A stretch of 64,000 bases of DNA from positions 62,001 to 126,000 of the forward strand of contig JADKIU010000003.1 in NCBI GenBank assembly GCA_016722565.1. The letters run 5' to 3'. Under the pieces are notes generated by a model. It was not told the DNA's origin and made no database searches. It saw only the letters and a program-made list of their open reading frames with translations. This DNA is from Bacteroidota bacterium (GTDB taxonomy: Bacteria; Bacteroidota; Bacteroidia; 2-12-FULL-35-15). The position numbers and the translations under genes are program-made. Shown in pieces: positions 26,573 to 34,630 of this stretch (position 1 is its first letter; the number at the start of each line of letters is the position of its first letter).

Positions 26573-27733
26573 ATGGAACAACTTGTAACATCGGATTTTA
26601 AACTTGGAATTATTGCCGGGGGACAATTAGGAAAAATGTTGGCATTGGCAGCCAGCAACTGGGATTTAAAAACTTACATCCTCGACCCAAACGAAAATTG
26701 CCCCGCCTCTACCATTTGCACCAACTATACAAAAGGAGATTACAACGACTATGCAACGGTGTATGAATTTGGAAAGAAGGTGGACATGATTACGTTTGAT
26801 ATTGAAAACATTAATACGGAAGCATTACTACAATTAAAGAAAGAAGGCAAACGCATTTTTCCGGAGCCGGAGATTTTAAAATTGATTCAAGACAAAGGAT
26901 TGCAAAAGCAATTTTTTCAGGAACATACCATTCCGAGTTCGGCTTTTCAATTATTCACTTCCAAAGATGAAATTTTAACTGCGATTGAAGCCGGAACACT
27001 CCAGTTACCGTTTGTCCAAAAGCTCCGCACTTCGGGTTATGATGGGAAAGGCGTTGAAGTCATAAATAGCGAGGTGGATTTACCACGACTGATGGAAGGA
27101 GCCTCCTTAATAGAAGCCAAAGTAAAGGTAAAAAAAGAATTGGCGGTGATTGTTGCACGAAACAGCAAAGGAGAAATGAAATCGTTCCCAATGGTGGAGA
27201 TGGAATTTAATCAGGAAGCTAATTTAGTTGAACGATTGATTTGTCCATCCAGCGAACCTCTTCCCATCCAGGAGAAAGCAAAAGCGTTGGCTGAACAAAT
27301 TATTTCTAATCTTCAAATGACCGGCATCTTAGCCGTGGAATTTTTTCTGGATGAATCGGACCAGCTCTATGTAAATGAAGTTGCTCCTCGCACCCACAAC
27401 AGTGGTCACCATACGATTGAAAGTTGTATTACATCCCAATACGAACAACATTTACGTTCCATTTTAGGATTCGCTTTAGGGTCGACAGAAATAAAAATTC
27501 CATCAGTGATGATTAACCTGCTTGGTGAAAAAAATGAATATGGAAAAGTAAAATATGAAGGATTAACAGAAAGCATGGCAATTGAAGGAATCAAAATCCA
27601 TATCTATGGAAAAAAAGAAACAACACCCTATCGAAAAATGGGACATGTTACCATCTTAGATAAATCGATAGATGCAGCAAAATTAAAAGCAAAAAAAGTA
27701 AGTGAAACCTTAAAAGTAAAAGCATGGAAATGA
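26573..27733 (+). CDS. purK: 5-(carboxyamino)imidazole ribonucleotide synthase
   Basis: ATP-grasp enzyme that carboxylates AIR with bicarbonate in purine synthesis. 386 residues; IIAGGQLGKMLALAA (about 14-28) opens the ATP-grasp N-domain, KLRTSGYDGKGV is the flexible ATP loop, and VNEVAPRTHNSGHHTIE is a PurK hallmark. It follows tolC by two bases and overlaps purE by ten, so it is read from the exporter operon unless an internal promoter exists. Confidence 0.95.
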   Translation: MEQLVTSDFKLGIIAGGQLGKMLALAASNWDLKTYILDPNENCPASTICTNYTKGDYNDYATVYEFGKKVDMITFDIENINTEALLQLKKEGKRIFPEPEILKLIQDKGLQKQFFQEHTIPSSAFQLFTSKDEILTAIEAGTLQLPFVQKLRTSGYDGKGVEVINSEVDLPRLMEGASLIEAKVKVKKELAVIVARNSKGEMKSFPMVEMEFNQEANLVERLICPSSEPLPIQEKAKALAEQIISNLQMTGILAVEFFLDESDQLYVNEVAPRTHNSGHHTIESCITSQYEQHLRSILGFALGSTEIKIPSVMINLLGEKNEYGKVKYEGLTESMAIEGIKIHIYGKKETTPYRKMGHVTILDKSIDAAKLKAKKVSETLKVKAWK

Positions 27734-28221
27734 AAAAAGTAGGAATTATAATGGGATCTGATTCGGACCTACCGATCATGATGGAAGCATCGAAAATATT
27801 AAAACAATTTAAAATTGAACATGAAGTAACGGTTGTTTCAGCACATCGAACTCCACATCGCATGCTGGACTATGCCACACAAGCACATACACGAGGTATT
27901 GATGTAATTATTGCCGGAGCCGGTGGAGCCGCACATTTACCGGGAATGATTGCTTCCCTTTCTCCGCTACCTGTAATTGGTGTGCCTATTAAATCCACCA
28001 ATTCGATTGATGGTTGGGATTCTGTTTTATCCATTTTACAAATGCCGGGTGGTGTTCCGGTAGCAACCGTAGCATTAAATGGAGCAAAAAATGCAGGAAT
28101 ACTTGCAGCACAAATCTTATCGGTTGGCAACCCAGCTATACGAACAGAAATACTCAACTACAAAGAACAAATGAAAAACGAAGTTATGCTTAAAGTTGAA
28201 ACGTTAAATACCAAACTATGA
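27724..28221 (+). CDS. purE: N5-carboxyaminoimidazole ribonucleotide mutase
   Basis: Moves the carboxylate of N5-CAIR to C4, the step after PurK. 165 residues with GIIMGSDSDLPIMMEA (about 7-22), VVSAHRTPHRM, AGAGGAAHLPGM and a conserved PGGVPVATVA. ATG at 27724 or 27730 could start it; both overlap purK. Class I PurE, consistent with the presence of PurK. Confidence 0.96.
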   Translation: MEMKKVGIIMGSDSDLPIMMEASKILKQFKIEHEVTVVSAHRTPHRMLDYATQAHTRGIDVIIAGAGGAAHLPGMIASLSPLPVIGVPIKSTNSIDGWDSVLSILQMPGGVPVATVALNGAKNAGILAAQILSVGNPAIRTEILNYKEQMKNEVMLKVETLNTKL

Positions 28222-28532
28222 TTCTACTAAAAATTTCATCCAAAGATGAACAATCCATAAAAAAAATAGCAGAAGTACTTATCAAAGGAACGTTTGCTGT
28301 GGATATAAACATCAGCACTACTGAAAAGCGAATTGAACTGTTGGATTCAACAATCATTTCAACACCCATTTTTGTTTTGACCGCTAAAACAAAAGCCTTG
28401 CTGTTTTCGAAAATCGAAAAAGAAATAAAAAGTATTTTCGAAACCAACCTTCCTGAAATTTATTCGTTACCCATCACAACAATCGAGGCTTCTCAAGCAG
28501 ACAAAGTAATTAATGGAACGTTAAAAGTTTAA
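28218..28532 (+). CDS. CutA-like small protein
   Basis: 104 residues with the ferredoxin-like layout of CutA: strand, helix IKKIAEVLIKGTFAVDINI, two strands including IFVLTAKTK, helix, then LPEIYSLPITTIEASQADKVI, which parallels the CutA PEIIALPV..GNPAYLDWV pattern. CutA proteins form trimers and are linked to divalent-cation tolerance, though the true role is unclear. Overlaps purE by four bases. The match is by pattern only. Confidence 0.6.
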   Translation: MILLKISSKDEQSIKKIAEVLIKGTFAVDINISTTEKRIELLDSTIISTPIFVLTAKTKALLFSKIEKEIKSIFETNLPEIYSLPITTIEASQADKVINGTLKV

Positions 28533-28535
28533 GCA

Positions 28536-29222
28536 ATGCGTATAAAAACTATTGTATTTATTTTTTTAATCGGTTTGATTACCTCCTGTTCGATGGTAAA
28601 ACATTCTCCCGGAAAATGTTATAAAAAAGCGAAGGAAGAACCGTATGATGCGGTGATTATTCCCGGTTATCCACACGATGGAAAAGAATGGAACGCAGTT
28701 ATTAAATTCAGGCTACTTTGGGCCTTGCATCTATATGATAACAAACTTGCGAAAAATTTTATCTTCAGTGGCGGAAGTGTGCACACACCTTATAATGAAG
28801 GTACCATCATGGCATTGTATGCTGTAAAAATGGGAATCCCAAAAGAGAATATTTTTATTGAACCACGTGCAAAACACAGCTCCGAAAATGTTTATTATTC
28901 GCTCAAAGTTGCAGAAGAATTAAAATTTGAACGAATCGCCATTGCAACGGATCCTGTTCAGGGATTTTTATTGACCAACTATACCGAGCGTATCCGACAC
29001 AAAACCGTTCATTACATCAACTTGCAACCAAAAAAAATTAGAGCTGTTAAACATCCGGATGAACCGAAGATAGATTTCTGGTTAGCCTACAACGATGAGT
29101 TTTCTCCACTGATAAAGGATAAAAACTATTGGGAAAGAAAAAAAGAGAGTCTTGGACTAGCCATCGACTACAACATGAAAGTGGATGAGTATTTAAAATA
29201 CAGCAAATGGTTTGACTGGTAA
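28536..29222 (+). CDS. YdcF/SanA-type DUF218 lipoprotein
   Basis: 228 residues with a lipoprotein signal (IVFIFLIGLITSC, Cys about residue 18). DUF218 marks are DAVIIPGYPHDGKEW, KNFIFSGGSVHTPYNEG, EPRAKHSSENVYYSLKV and IAIATDPVQGFLLTNY. Proteins of this group (SanA, ElyC, YdcF) sit at the inner membrane or periplasm and affect envelope integrity. It is the last gene of the plus-strand run starting at the TetR gene, three bases after the CutA-like gene. Confidence 0.8.
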   Translation: MRIKTIVFIFLIGLITSCSMVKHSPGKCYKKAKEEPYDAVIIPGYPHDGKEWNAVIKFRLLWALHLYDNKLAKNFIFSGGSVHTPYNEGTIMALYAVKMGIPKENIFIEPRAKHSSENVYYSLKVAEELKFERIAIATDPVQGFLLTNYTERIRHKTVHYINLQPKKIRAVKHPDEPKIDFWLAYNDEFSPLIKDKNYWERKKESLGLAIDYNMKVDEYLKYSKWFDW

Positions 29223-29243
29223 TCCATTTAAAACTTTTTCGGA

Positions 29244-30104
29244 TTAAAAACGATACGCCAAATTTAAATCGCATTGTAATTTAGGAAGTGTATAATCCAT
29301 TTCAATGGTTTCCTCGCGTTTGTAGCCTGCTCCTATTTTAGCACCTAACAATAAATTTTCAGAAAGTCCTAAATAACCACCCAAGTGCAACATGCCTGCA
29401 TAATGGGATCCAATGTATTTGGTGCTCGTATAATATGGGTAATACGGTGTACCGGAGTTATTATAGGTTTCTTTATAATACGTAAAGCTACCCGCTACAA
29501 AAGAAAGTCCCACATAAAATGTACTGCGTGTTTGTCCGTATGGATAAGCGTTAAACTCCAACCCACCGCTGTACAATCTGTTTTGTAAAAACTGTGTGGT
29601 TCCGAAACGAGAAGTATAATTCTCTTGATTCGGTCGACCACCCAAGCCAATAGATACCGGCACTTTTATGGAAAGGTGTCCCTTTTTAAAAATGCGTTCG
29701 TAGGATGCAGAAAAATTGGTAAACACAATTTCAAAACAATTGATAGCAATAATGTTTTTCATCCCAGCTGTTTTACTCCCTTCAGGTTCCTCCTCCGTAG
29801 CAACCGTTTTGGAAGTTGATGTTTCTGTTGATTTATAAAGCGGGGTATGCACTTGTGTTTCTTTCATCGGATTGTAAATCTCTTTCATTCCACCGGAATA
29901 AACGATGTATGCGATTTCGGGCTTATTCGATTCCGCTACCAGCTCTGTTCCATTGTTCACAAACTTATATTTTATGGTCGCTGCATTTATTTCAATCACT
30001 CTTGCAATAATACGCGAACCGTTTGTTTTATAAATGGTATCCTGTGCAAAAGAGGTGCAAGCAACAATTAAAAACAGGAAGGTCGAAACTAGTTTTGTTT
30101 TCAT
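29244..30104 (-). CDS. Outer-membrane protein, beta-barrel with N-terminal extension
   Basis: 286 residues from the ATG at 30102-30104 (signal MKTKLVSTFLFLIVACTSFAQ). Residues 22-100 form a small domain seen in many Bacteroidota exported proteins (IYKTNGSRIIARVIEIN ... IAYIVYSGGMKEIY), and the rest is a barrel ending in CDLNLAYRF with a terminal Phe, as the outer-membrane insertion signal requires. Function unknown. The end converges on the YdcF-like gene. Confidence 0.65.
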   Translation of the reverse strand: MKTKLVSTFLFLIVACTSFAQDTIYKTNGSRIIARVIEINAATIKYKFVNNGTELVAESNKPEIAYIVYSGGMKEIYNPMKETQVHTPLYKSTETSTSKTVATEEEPEGSKTAGMKNIIAINCFEIVFTNFSASYERIFKKGHLSIKVPVSIGLGGRPNQENYTSRFGTTQFLQNRLYSGGLEFNAYPYGQTRSTFYVGLSFVAGSFTYYKETYNNSGTPYYPYYTSTKYIGSHYAGMLHLGGYLGLSENLLLGAKIGAGYKREETIEMDYTLPKLQCDLNLAYRF

Positions 30105-30123
30105 GGCCAATAGGATTATACAA

Positions 30124-30152
30124 CGAATGTAGTCTATTCTTACCAAAGCAAA
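30124..30152 (-). promoter_or_regulatory. Promoter of the minus-strand outer-membrane gene
   Basis: TTTG (30149-30152), 17 bases, then TACATTCG (30124-30131), one mismatch to TAnnTTTG. It supports the ATG at 30104. Confidence 0.45.
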
Positions 30153-30181
30153 CTCCAATTCCTATCTGATTATTGCCCGAT

Positions 30182-30212
30182 TAGTATTTTTTTGAAAAAA
30201 ATACTATATTTG
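30182..30212 (+). promoter_or_regulatory. 25-bp perfect palindrome overlapping a -7 box
   Basis: TAGTATTTTTTT and AAAAAAATACTA are perfect inverted arms around a single G at 30194 (30182-30206). The last two bases belong to TATATTTG (30205-30212), a -7 element 28 bases before the barrel-gene ATG. Either an operator for a symmetrical repressor or a cruciform-prone promoter. Confidence 0.6.
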
Positions 30213-30239
30213 AAATACAATCTCTCAAACGAAACTGCT

Positions 30240-30992
30240 ATGAAAAAACAATCTCTCATTTATACACTATGCTTTCTGGTTATCGGAAACATTTGTTTAG
30301 CCGGAGACGGTGATAAAAAAAAAACACTTGAAATTCATGCGAAAGCATCGGCCAACTCCACCTTTTTGTTTAACAACAATATTTCGGATGCCGGTGACGA
30401 CCAAGATTATGCAGCCGGCTGGAGCCTTCATTATGGCGGTGGTGTTTCCATGTATTTTGGTAATGTTGGGTTTGGTGTGGAAGGTTTATTAGGAAATCAC
30501 CGTGCAGCCTATGCCGGTACATTTACCACCAAGGATGCTGCAGGAAATGTTTTAAGTACAACCGACTACAGTTCGAATGTGAATTTAAAAATCATGCAAA
30601 TTCCGGTGTTCTTTAAATTAAAAAGTGATATTGGTGGTTACCTGGAAGTTGGTCCACAATACACCATGATTTCCGAAGCAGCTTACCATTATACTGCTGC
30701 GGGTGTTCAGCTCGATACCATCATGACCAATAGTTTTGCGAAATCGTATTTCTCAGCGGTGATTGGTTTTGGATTCAAGATTCAAGTTGCAAAATCAAAC
30801 TTCGCCATTTTAGGTGGTGCTCGTTTACAATATGCGTTCTCCGACATACAAGGGGTGGATGCATTAGGCAGAGAATTCGCCAATCCGTTCATCTACAAAC
30901 AAGGTGCTGAAACTACAACTGGTGCTACTGCAGGATTAATGTTAGGGGTTGTGTATACATTGGGGAATAAGGAAAAAGCGGCTAGTAAGTAA
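30240..30992 (+). CDS. Outer-membrane beta-barrel protein
   Basis: 250 residues from the ATG at 30240; an upstream in-frame ATG at 30192 lies inside the palindromic promoter and is unlikely. Signal peptide (KKQSLIYTLCFLVIGNICLAG) followed by alternating strands (LHYGGGVSMYFGNVGFGVEG, GYLEVGPQYTMISEAAY, LMLGVVYTLG) as in OmpA-like or porin-like barrels. No specific family. Its stop codon lies inside the start of an octamer repeat array. Confidence 0.65.
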   Translation: MKKQSLIYTLCFLVIGNICLAGDGDKKKTLEIHAKASANSTFLFNNNISDAGDDQDYAAGWSLHYGGGVSMYFGNVGFGVEGLLGNHRAAYAGTFTTKDAAGNVLSTTDYSSNVNLKIMQIPVFFKLKSDIGGYLEVGPQYTMISEAAYHYTAAGVQLDTIMTNSFAKSYFSAVIGFGFKIQVAKSNFAILGGARLQYAFSDIQGVDALGREFANPFIYKQGAETTTGATAGLMLGVVYTLGNKEKAASK

Positions 30993-31080
30993 CTAGGTGA
31001 CTAGATAACTAGGTGACTAGGTAACTAGGTGACTAGGTGACTAGGTGACTAGGTAACCAAGTAAATAAGTAAATAAGTAA
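30993..31080 (+). repeat. Tandem octamer array (about 11 copies of CTAGGTGA-like unit)
   Basis: Eight-base units CTAGGTGA, CTAGATAA, CTAGGTAA, then ATAAGTAA follow without gaps directly after the stop codon. Units decay from left to right. An inverted array of the same unit lies at 31211-31246. Confidence 0.9.
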
Positions 31081-31100
31081 ATAAGAAAAAGGTAAAAAAA

Positions 31101-31128
31101 ATCCGGCAGAGAAATCTGCCGGATTTTT
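31101..31128. terminator. Strong terminator between convergent genes
   Basis: ATCCGGCAGA and TCTGCCGGAT form a perfect 10-bp stem with a GAAA loop and a following T run; an A run precedes it, so it works both ways. Confidence 0.9.
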
Positions 31129-31210
31129 TTATTTAAAATATTTATTTTGAGATTGCTTCCTCATACGATTGCTATCGGGAGACGCGTTGCAACAACCCAA
31201 TCACACCCCC

Positions 31211-31246
31211 TTAGTCACCTAGTTACCTAGTCACTTAGTCACTCAA
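31211..31246 (-). repeat. Inverted partner of the octamer array
   Basis: Four units (TCACCTAG, TTACCTAG, TCACTTAG, TCACTCAA) are the reverse complement of the CTAGGTGA unit at 30993. Together they flank the terminator and end at the sucD stop. Confidence 0.8.
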
Positions 31247-31247
31247 A

Positions 31248-32168
31248 TTAGTCTACACGATTTGCATGATGATGTGGGCTTCCTTTTCTAACATCATCCG
31301 CTAATGCTTTCGCCATTGCTTTTCCGATATCAGCAGGAGAATCCACCACAATAATTCCGCATTCTCTCATAATTTTCTTTTTTGCTTCAGCAGTATCATC
31401 TGCTCCACCTACAATCGCACCAGCATGACCCATTGTTCTTCCTTTTGGAGCTGTTTCACCAGCAATAAAACCTACTACAGGTTTACGATTTCCGTCTGCT
31501 TTAATCCAACGAGCAGCATCTGCTTCTAAGTTTCCACCAATCTCACCAATCATAATGATACCGTGTGTTTCCACATCGTTCATCAACAATTCAACGGCTT
31601 GCTTGGTTGTTGTTCCAATAATTGGGTCACCACCAATACCAATGGCAGTGGTTACTCCTAATCCTGCTTTTACTGTTTGGTCAGAAGCTTCATAGGTTAA
31701 TGTTCCTGATTTAGAAACAATCCCAACTGTTCCTTTTTTGAATACGAAGCCCGGCATAATACCTACTTTCGCTTCGTCAGCCGAAATAACACCCGGACAG
31801 TTTGGACCGATTAAACGGCAATCTTTATCTGTTAAATATTCTTTTACAGCAATCATATCTCTTACCGGAATACCTTCTGTAATACAAATAATCACTTTAA
31901 TACCCGCTTCAGCAGCTTCCATAATGGCATCTGCACCAAAAGCAGGAGGTACAAACAAAATAGAAACATCCGCACCTACTTTATCTACCGCTTCTTTAAC
32001 CGTATTGAATACCGGACGATCCAAATGTGTTGAACCACCTTTACCCGGAGTTACTCCACCTACTACATTGGTTCCGTACTCAATCATTTGTCCGGCATGA
32101 AACGTACCCTCAGTTCCTGTGAACCCTTGTACAATTACTCTTGATTGTTTATTTACTAATACACTCAT
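31248..32168 (-). CDS. sucD: Succinyl-CoA ligase, alpha subunit
   Basis: TCA-cycle enzyme subunit that binds CoA and carries the phosphorylated histidine. 306 residues: VQGFTGTEGTFHAGQMIEYG (about 13-32), SILFVPPAFGADAI, LIGPNCPGVISADE, SKSGTLTYEA and the active-site loop MGHAGAIVGG with His about residue 255. The beta subunit gene is not in the window. The C-terminal tail HHHANRVD is short and histidine-rich. Monocistronic. Confidence 0.96.
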   Translation of the reverse strand: MSVLVNKQSRVIVQGFTGTEGTFHAGQMIEYGTNVVGGVTPGKGGSTHLDRPVFNTVKEAVDKVGADVSILFVPPAFGADAIMEAAEAGIKVIICITEGIPVRDMIAVKEYLTDKDCRLIGPNCPGVISADEAKVGIMPGFVFKKGTVGIVSKSGTLTYEASDQTVKAGLGVTTAIGIGGDPIIGTTTKQAVELLMNDVETHGIIMIGEIGGNLEADAARWIKADGNRKPVVGFIAGETAPKGRTMGHAGAIVGGADDTAEAKKKIMRECGIIVVDSPADIGKAMAKALADDVRKGSPHHHANRVD

Positions 32169-32644
32169 TAGATGTTAGATTTTAGATATAAGATGTTAGA
32201 CTTTTTTTGAGAATGCTAAAGTATAGTTTTAGACCATTATTGCAAAGCATTTTGATATTTTGTGGAAAAGTAATTGGGTGATTGGGTTGTTGAGGAGTAG
32301 GTTCTTTTTACTCCGAAAGGTTAATCCACCCGCCATTCATTACAAGTCCTCCTTCGTGCGGGCTTTTCATTACTCCCGATAGCTATCGGGACGGGGCTAG
32401 GGACGACATTATTTGGTTTTAAAAAACTAAAAACTCAATCTTTAGCCCCGATTGCAGTGAAAATCCTTTGGCTTTTTTGCCAAAGATTGCAACGAAAAGC
32501 GGGTGGATGGTTGTTTCGGAGCGAAAGGAAAGTGCTCCTTTAAAAGAATCCCCATGAATAAACGGCATTTGAACGATGGCTTTCACCAAAAAACTTCCAT
32601 TTCCCAGAAAATCCCTATATTTAACACAGTTCTAACATCCATTT
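32169..32644. other. 476-bp gene-free gap with repeats
   Basis: No ORF is supported. It holds short direct repeats of a TTAGATGTTAGA-like word next to sucD, an element with inverted ends (32311-32521) and a weak TATATTTA box before mnmE. Confidence 0.6.
32311..32521. mobile_element. 211-bp MITE-like element with 23-bp terminal inverted repeats
   Basis: The left end (32311-32333, starting CTCCGAAAGG) and the right end (32499-32521, ending TTTCGGAG) match as inverted repeats at 18 of 23 bases, including ATCCACCCGC exactly. Inside are the perfect palindrome CCCGATAGCTATCGGG and a CTTTGGC/GCCAAAG hairpin. No coding capacity; size fits a non-autonomous element. Confidence 0.6.
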
Positions 32645-34042
32645 GTGACTTACGCTACTCATAACGATACAATTGTTGCCCTTGCCACTCCCCAAGGGAT
32701 TGGAGCCATTGGCGTGATCCGTTTATCCGGACCACAGGCCATTGCTATCTGCGAAAGTGTGTTTGCCACCAAAAATTTGAAGAAAAAGCAGCTGGAAAAC
32801 AAAGCATCCCATACCATTCATTTTGGGGTGATTCATGAAAATGACGTGATTATTGACGAAGTATTGGTGAGTTTATTCAAAGCTCCCCACTCCTATACCG
32901 GTGAAAATACCGTTGAAATATCTTGTCACGGTTCCCAATTTATCCAACAGCACCTCATTCAATTATTTATAAAAAAAGGCGCCCGCTTAGCCAATCATGG
33001 TGAATTTACCTTGCGAGCCTTTTTAAACGGAAAATTAGATTTATCACAAGCAGAAGCCGTAGCCGATTTAATTGCATCCAAATCGTCTGCTTCCCATCAA
33101 GTGGCCATGCAACAAATGCGTGGTGGATTCTCCAACCAAATAAAAACGCTGCGTCAAAACTTAATCGACTTTGCATCCCTCATCGAATTAGAATTGGATT
33201 TTAGTGAAGAAGATGTGGAGTTTGCCGACCGTAGCGATTTAAAAACCTTGGTCAATACCATTCAACGCATTGTGCAACGCTTAATCGATTCGTTTGAAGT
33301 GGGCAACGTCATTAAAAACGGAATTCCCGTAGCCATTGTTGGTAAACCCAATGCCGGAAAATCTACTTTATTAAATGCATTATTAGACGAAGAACGCGCC
33401 ATTGTTTCGGACATACCGGGAACCACCCGCGATGTGATTGAAGACGAAATGACCATTGATGGTGTTCAATTCCGATTTATTGATACAGCAGGCTTGCGCG
33501 AAACCAACGATATTATTGAAAGCATAGGTGTTGAAAAAGCCTACGAACAAATTAAACTTTCGTCCATTGCCATTTACCTGTTTGATGTGCATGAAATTAC
33601 CGCTTCCGAATTAAAATTAATTGTCAACGACATTACCCCACACCTAAACAATGCTCAACTGGTATTGGTGGCCAATAAAATTGACAAGGAAGACATGGAA
33701 TATACCTACCGCGAATTTGCGGAGTACAAAGACATGCTGTTTATTTCTGCCAAAGAAAAAATTGGCATTGACGAATTTAAAAAACACATGGTGGCCCTTT
33801 TCGACAACCGCACCATTAACGTTACCGAAACCATTGTTACCAATGCCCGCCATGTGGAAGCGTTGCGCCATACCAATGTGGCTTTAATAAAAGTTTTAGA
33901 CGGACTCAACCACAATGTTTCGGGCGACTTTTTAGCGATGGACATTCGTCAGGCACTCCACTACCTCGGCACCATTACCGGTGAAATTTCGTCTGACGAT
34001 TTGTTGACGAATATTTTTAGCAGGTTTTGTATCGGAAAGTAA
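32645..34042 (+). CDS. mnmE: tRNA uridine-5-carboxymethylaminomethyl modification GTPase
   Basis: Works with MnmG to modify wobble U34 of tRNA. 465 residues starting at GTG (32645). N-terminal tetrahydrofolate-binding region (DTIVALATPQGIGAIGVIRLSG), a GTPase domain with GKPNAGKSTLLNALL (about 228-242), DIPGTTRDVIED and NKID, and the MnmE-specific C-terminal FCIGK whose cysteine is catalytic. The gene is complete, and the island integrase lies just downstream, so the mnmE 3' end is the probable attachment site. Confidence 0.97.
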   Translation: MTYATHNDTIVALATPQGIGAIGVIRLSGPQAIAICESVFATKNLKKKQLENKASHTIHFGVIHENDVIIDEVLVSLFKAPHSYTGENTVEISCHGSQFIQQHLIQLFIKKGARLANHGEFTLRAFLNGKLDLSQAEAVADLIASKSSASHQVAMQQMRGGFSNQIKTLRQNLIDFASLIELELDFSEEDVEFADRSDLKTLVNTIQRIVQRLIDSFEVGNVIKNGIPVAIVGKPNAGKSTLLNALLDEERAIVSDIPGTTRDVIEDEMTIDGVQFRFIDTAGLRETNDIIESIGVEKAYEQIKLSSIAIYLFDVHEITASELKLIVNDITPHLNNAQLVLVANKIDKEDMEYTYREFAEYKDMLFISAKEKIGIDEFKKHMVALFDNRTINVTETIVTNARHVEALRHTNVALIKVLDGLNHNVSGDFLAMDIRQALHYLGTITGEISSDDLLTNIFSRFCIGK

Positions 34043-34080
34043 TCCCCATATTACTTAATACGAATCAATCATACTTAATC
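34043..34080. other. Probable left junction of the island (attL region)
   Basis: Directly after the mnmE stop, the octamer TACTTAAT occurs at 34052-34059 and 34072-34079, 20 bp (two helical turns) apart, as expected of recombinase arm sites. A matching attR could not be found in the window. Inferred from position only. Confidence 0.35.
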
Positions 34081-34143
34081 CCACCTAACTCAATAATAAC
34101 AATACTTACAGAGAAATTGTTAATTACTTTTTATTCCGATTGA

Positions 34144-34176
34144 TTTGCTTATAAACTTTAAATGATTGTACCTTTG
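34144..34176 (+). promoter_or_regulatory. Promoter of the excisionase-integrase operon
   Basis: TTTG (34144-34147), 21 bases, TACCTTTG (34169-34176): an excellent Bacteroidota promoter. It is followed by an inverted repeat TGTACCTC/GAGGTACA (34178-34185 and 34194-34201) across the expected transcription start. Confidence 0.65.
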
Positions 34177-34240
34177 CTGTACCTCAACCACTCGAGGTAC
34201 AATTTTCTGTACTTCTAAAAATTTGAGGTTTACAAATTGA

Positions 34241-34270
34241 TACAACATGTTACAACATGTTACATCATGT
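34241..34270 (+). repeat. Three 10-bp tandem repeats, likely operator
   Basis: TACAACATGT, TACAACATGT, TACATCATGT run head to tail; at the unit junctions the first two copies give the palindrome AACATGTT. Period of one helical turn and position just before the ATG at 34276 suggest cooperative binding by the excisionase-like protein, repressing its own operon. Confidence 0.65.
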
Positions 34271-34275
34271 TACAA

Positions 34276-34629
34276 ATGAGCAGCAATATTCAGATACCAA
34301 AAATATGTACCTTCTGTAAAACGCCATTCATCGCGAAAACTACGGTTACAAAATTTTGCTCTCATAGTTGTTCTAAAAAATCATGGAAGAATAACAAGAG
34401 AAATGACAAAATAGAATCTGCTCAAAAAGAAGAATACGAAAAATCAGTTGGGATCGATTACGATACTATTCAAGCAAAAGAATTTTTAAGTATTAAAGAG
34501 ACGTGTTTACTTCTCGGTATCAGCAGAATGAGCTTACATCGTTATCTCAAAAAGAAATTAATTATCTCTGCGGAACTCGGTGGACGAATAATTATTCAAA
34601 GGAAATCAATTACTAAACTTTTAAAATAA
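34276..34629 (+). CDS. Excisionase-like DNA-binding protein with zinc-finger N-terminus
   Basis: 117 residues from ATG 34276 (ATG 34267 also possible; the frame before that is operator repeats). Residues 7-30 have CTFCKTPF...KFCSHSCSKKSW, a four-cysteine zinc-binding pattern, and the C-terminal half is an HTH_17/MerR-like domain (FLSIKETCLLLGISRMSLHRYLKKKLI). Such proteins stand before tyrosine recombinases in Bacteroidota elements and act as directionality factor or repressor. It ends one base before the integrase. Confidence 0.75.
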   Translation: MSSNIQIPKICTFCKTPFIAKTTVTKFCSHSCSKKSWKNNKRNDKIESAQKEEYEKSVGIDYDTIQAKEFLSIKETCLLLGISRMSLHRYLKKKLIISAELGGRIIIQRKSITKLLK

Positions 34630-34630
34630 A

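Noticed and set aside
30993..31246. Possible CRISPR array
   Set aside because: Repeats are 8-bp head-to-tail units without spacers, and no cas genes are nearby.
34043..34236. tRNA gene as integration target
   Set aside because: No cloverleaf or CCA-type end could be traced; the position after mnmE explains the integration site better.
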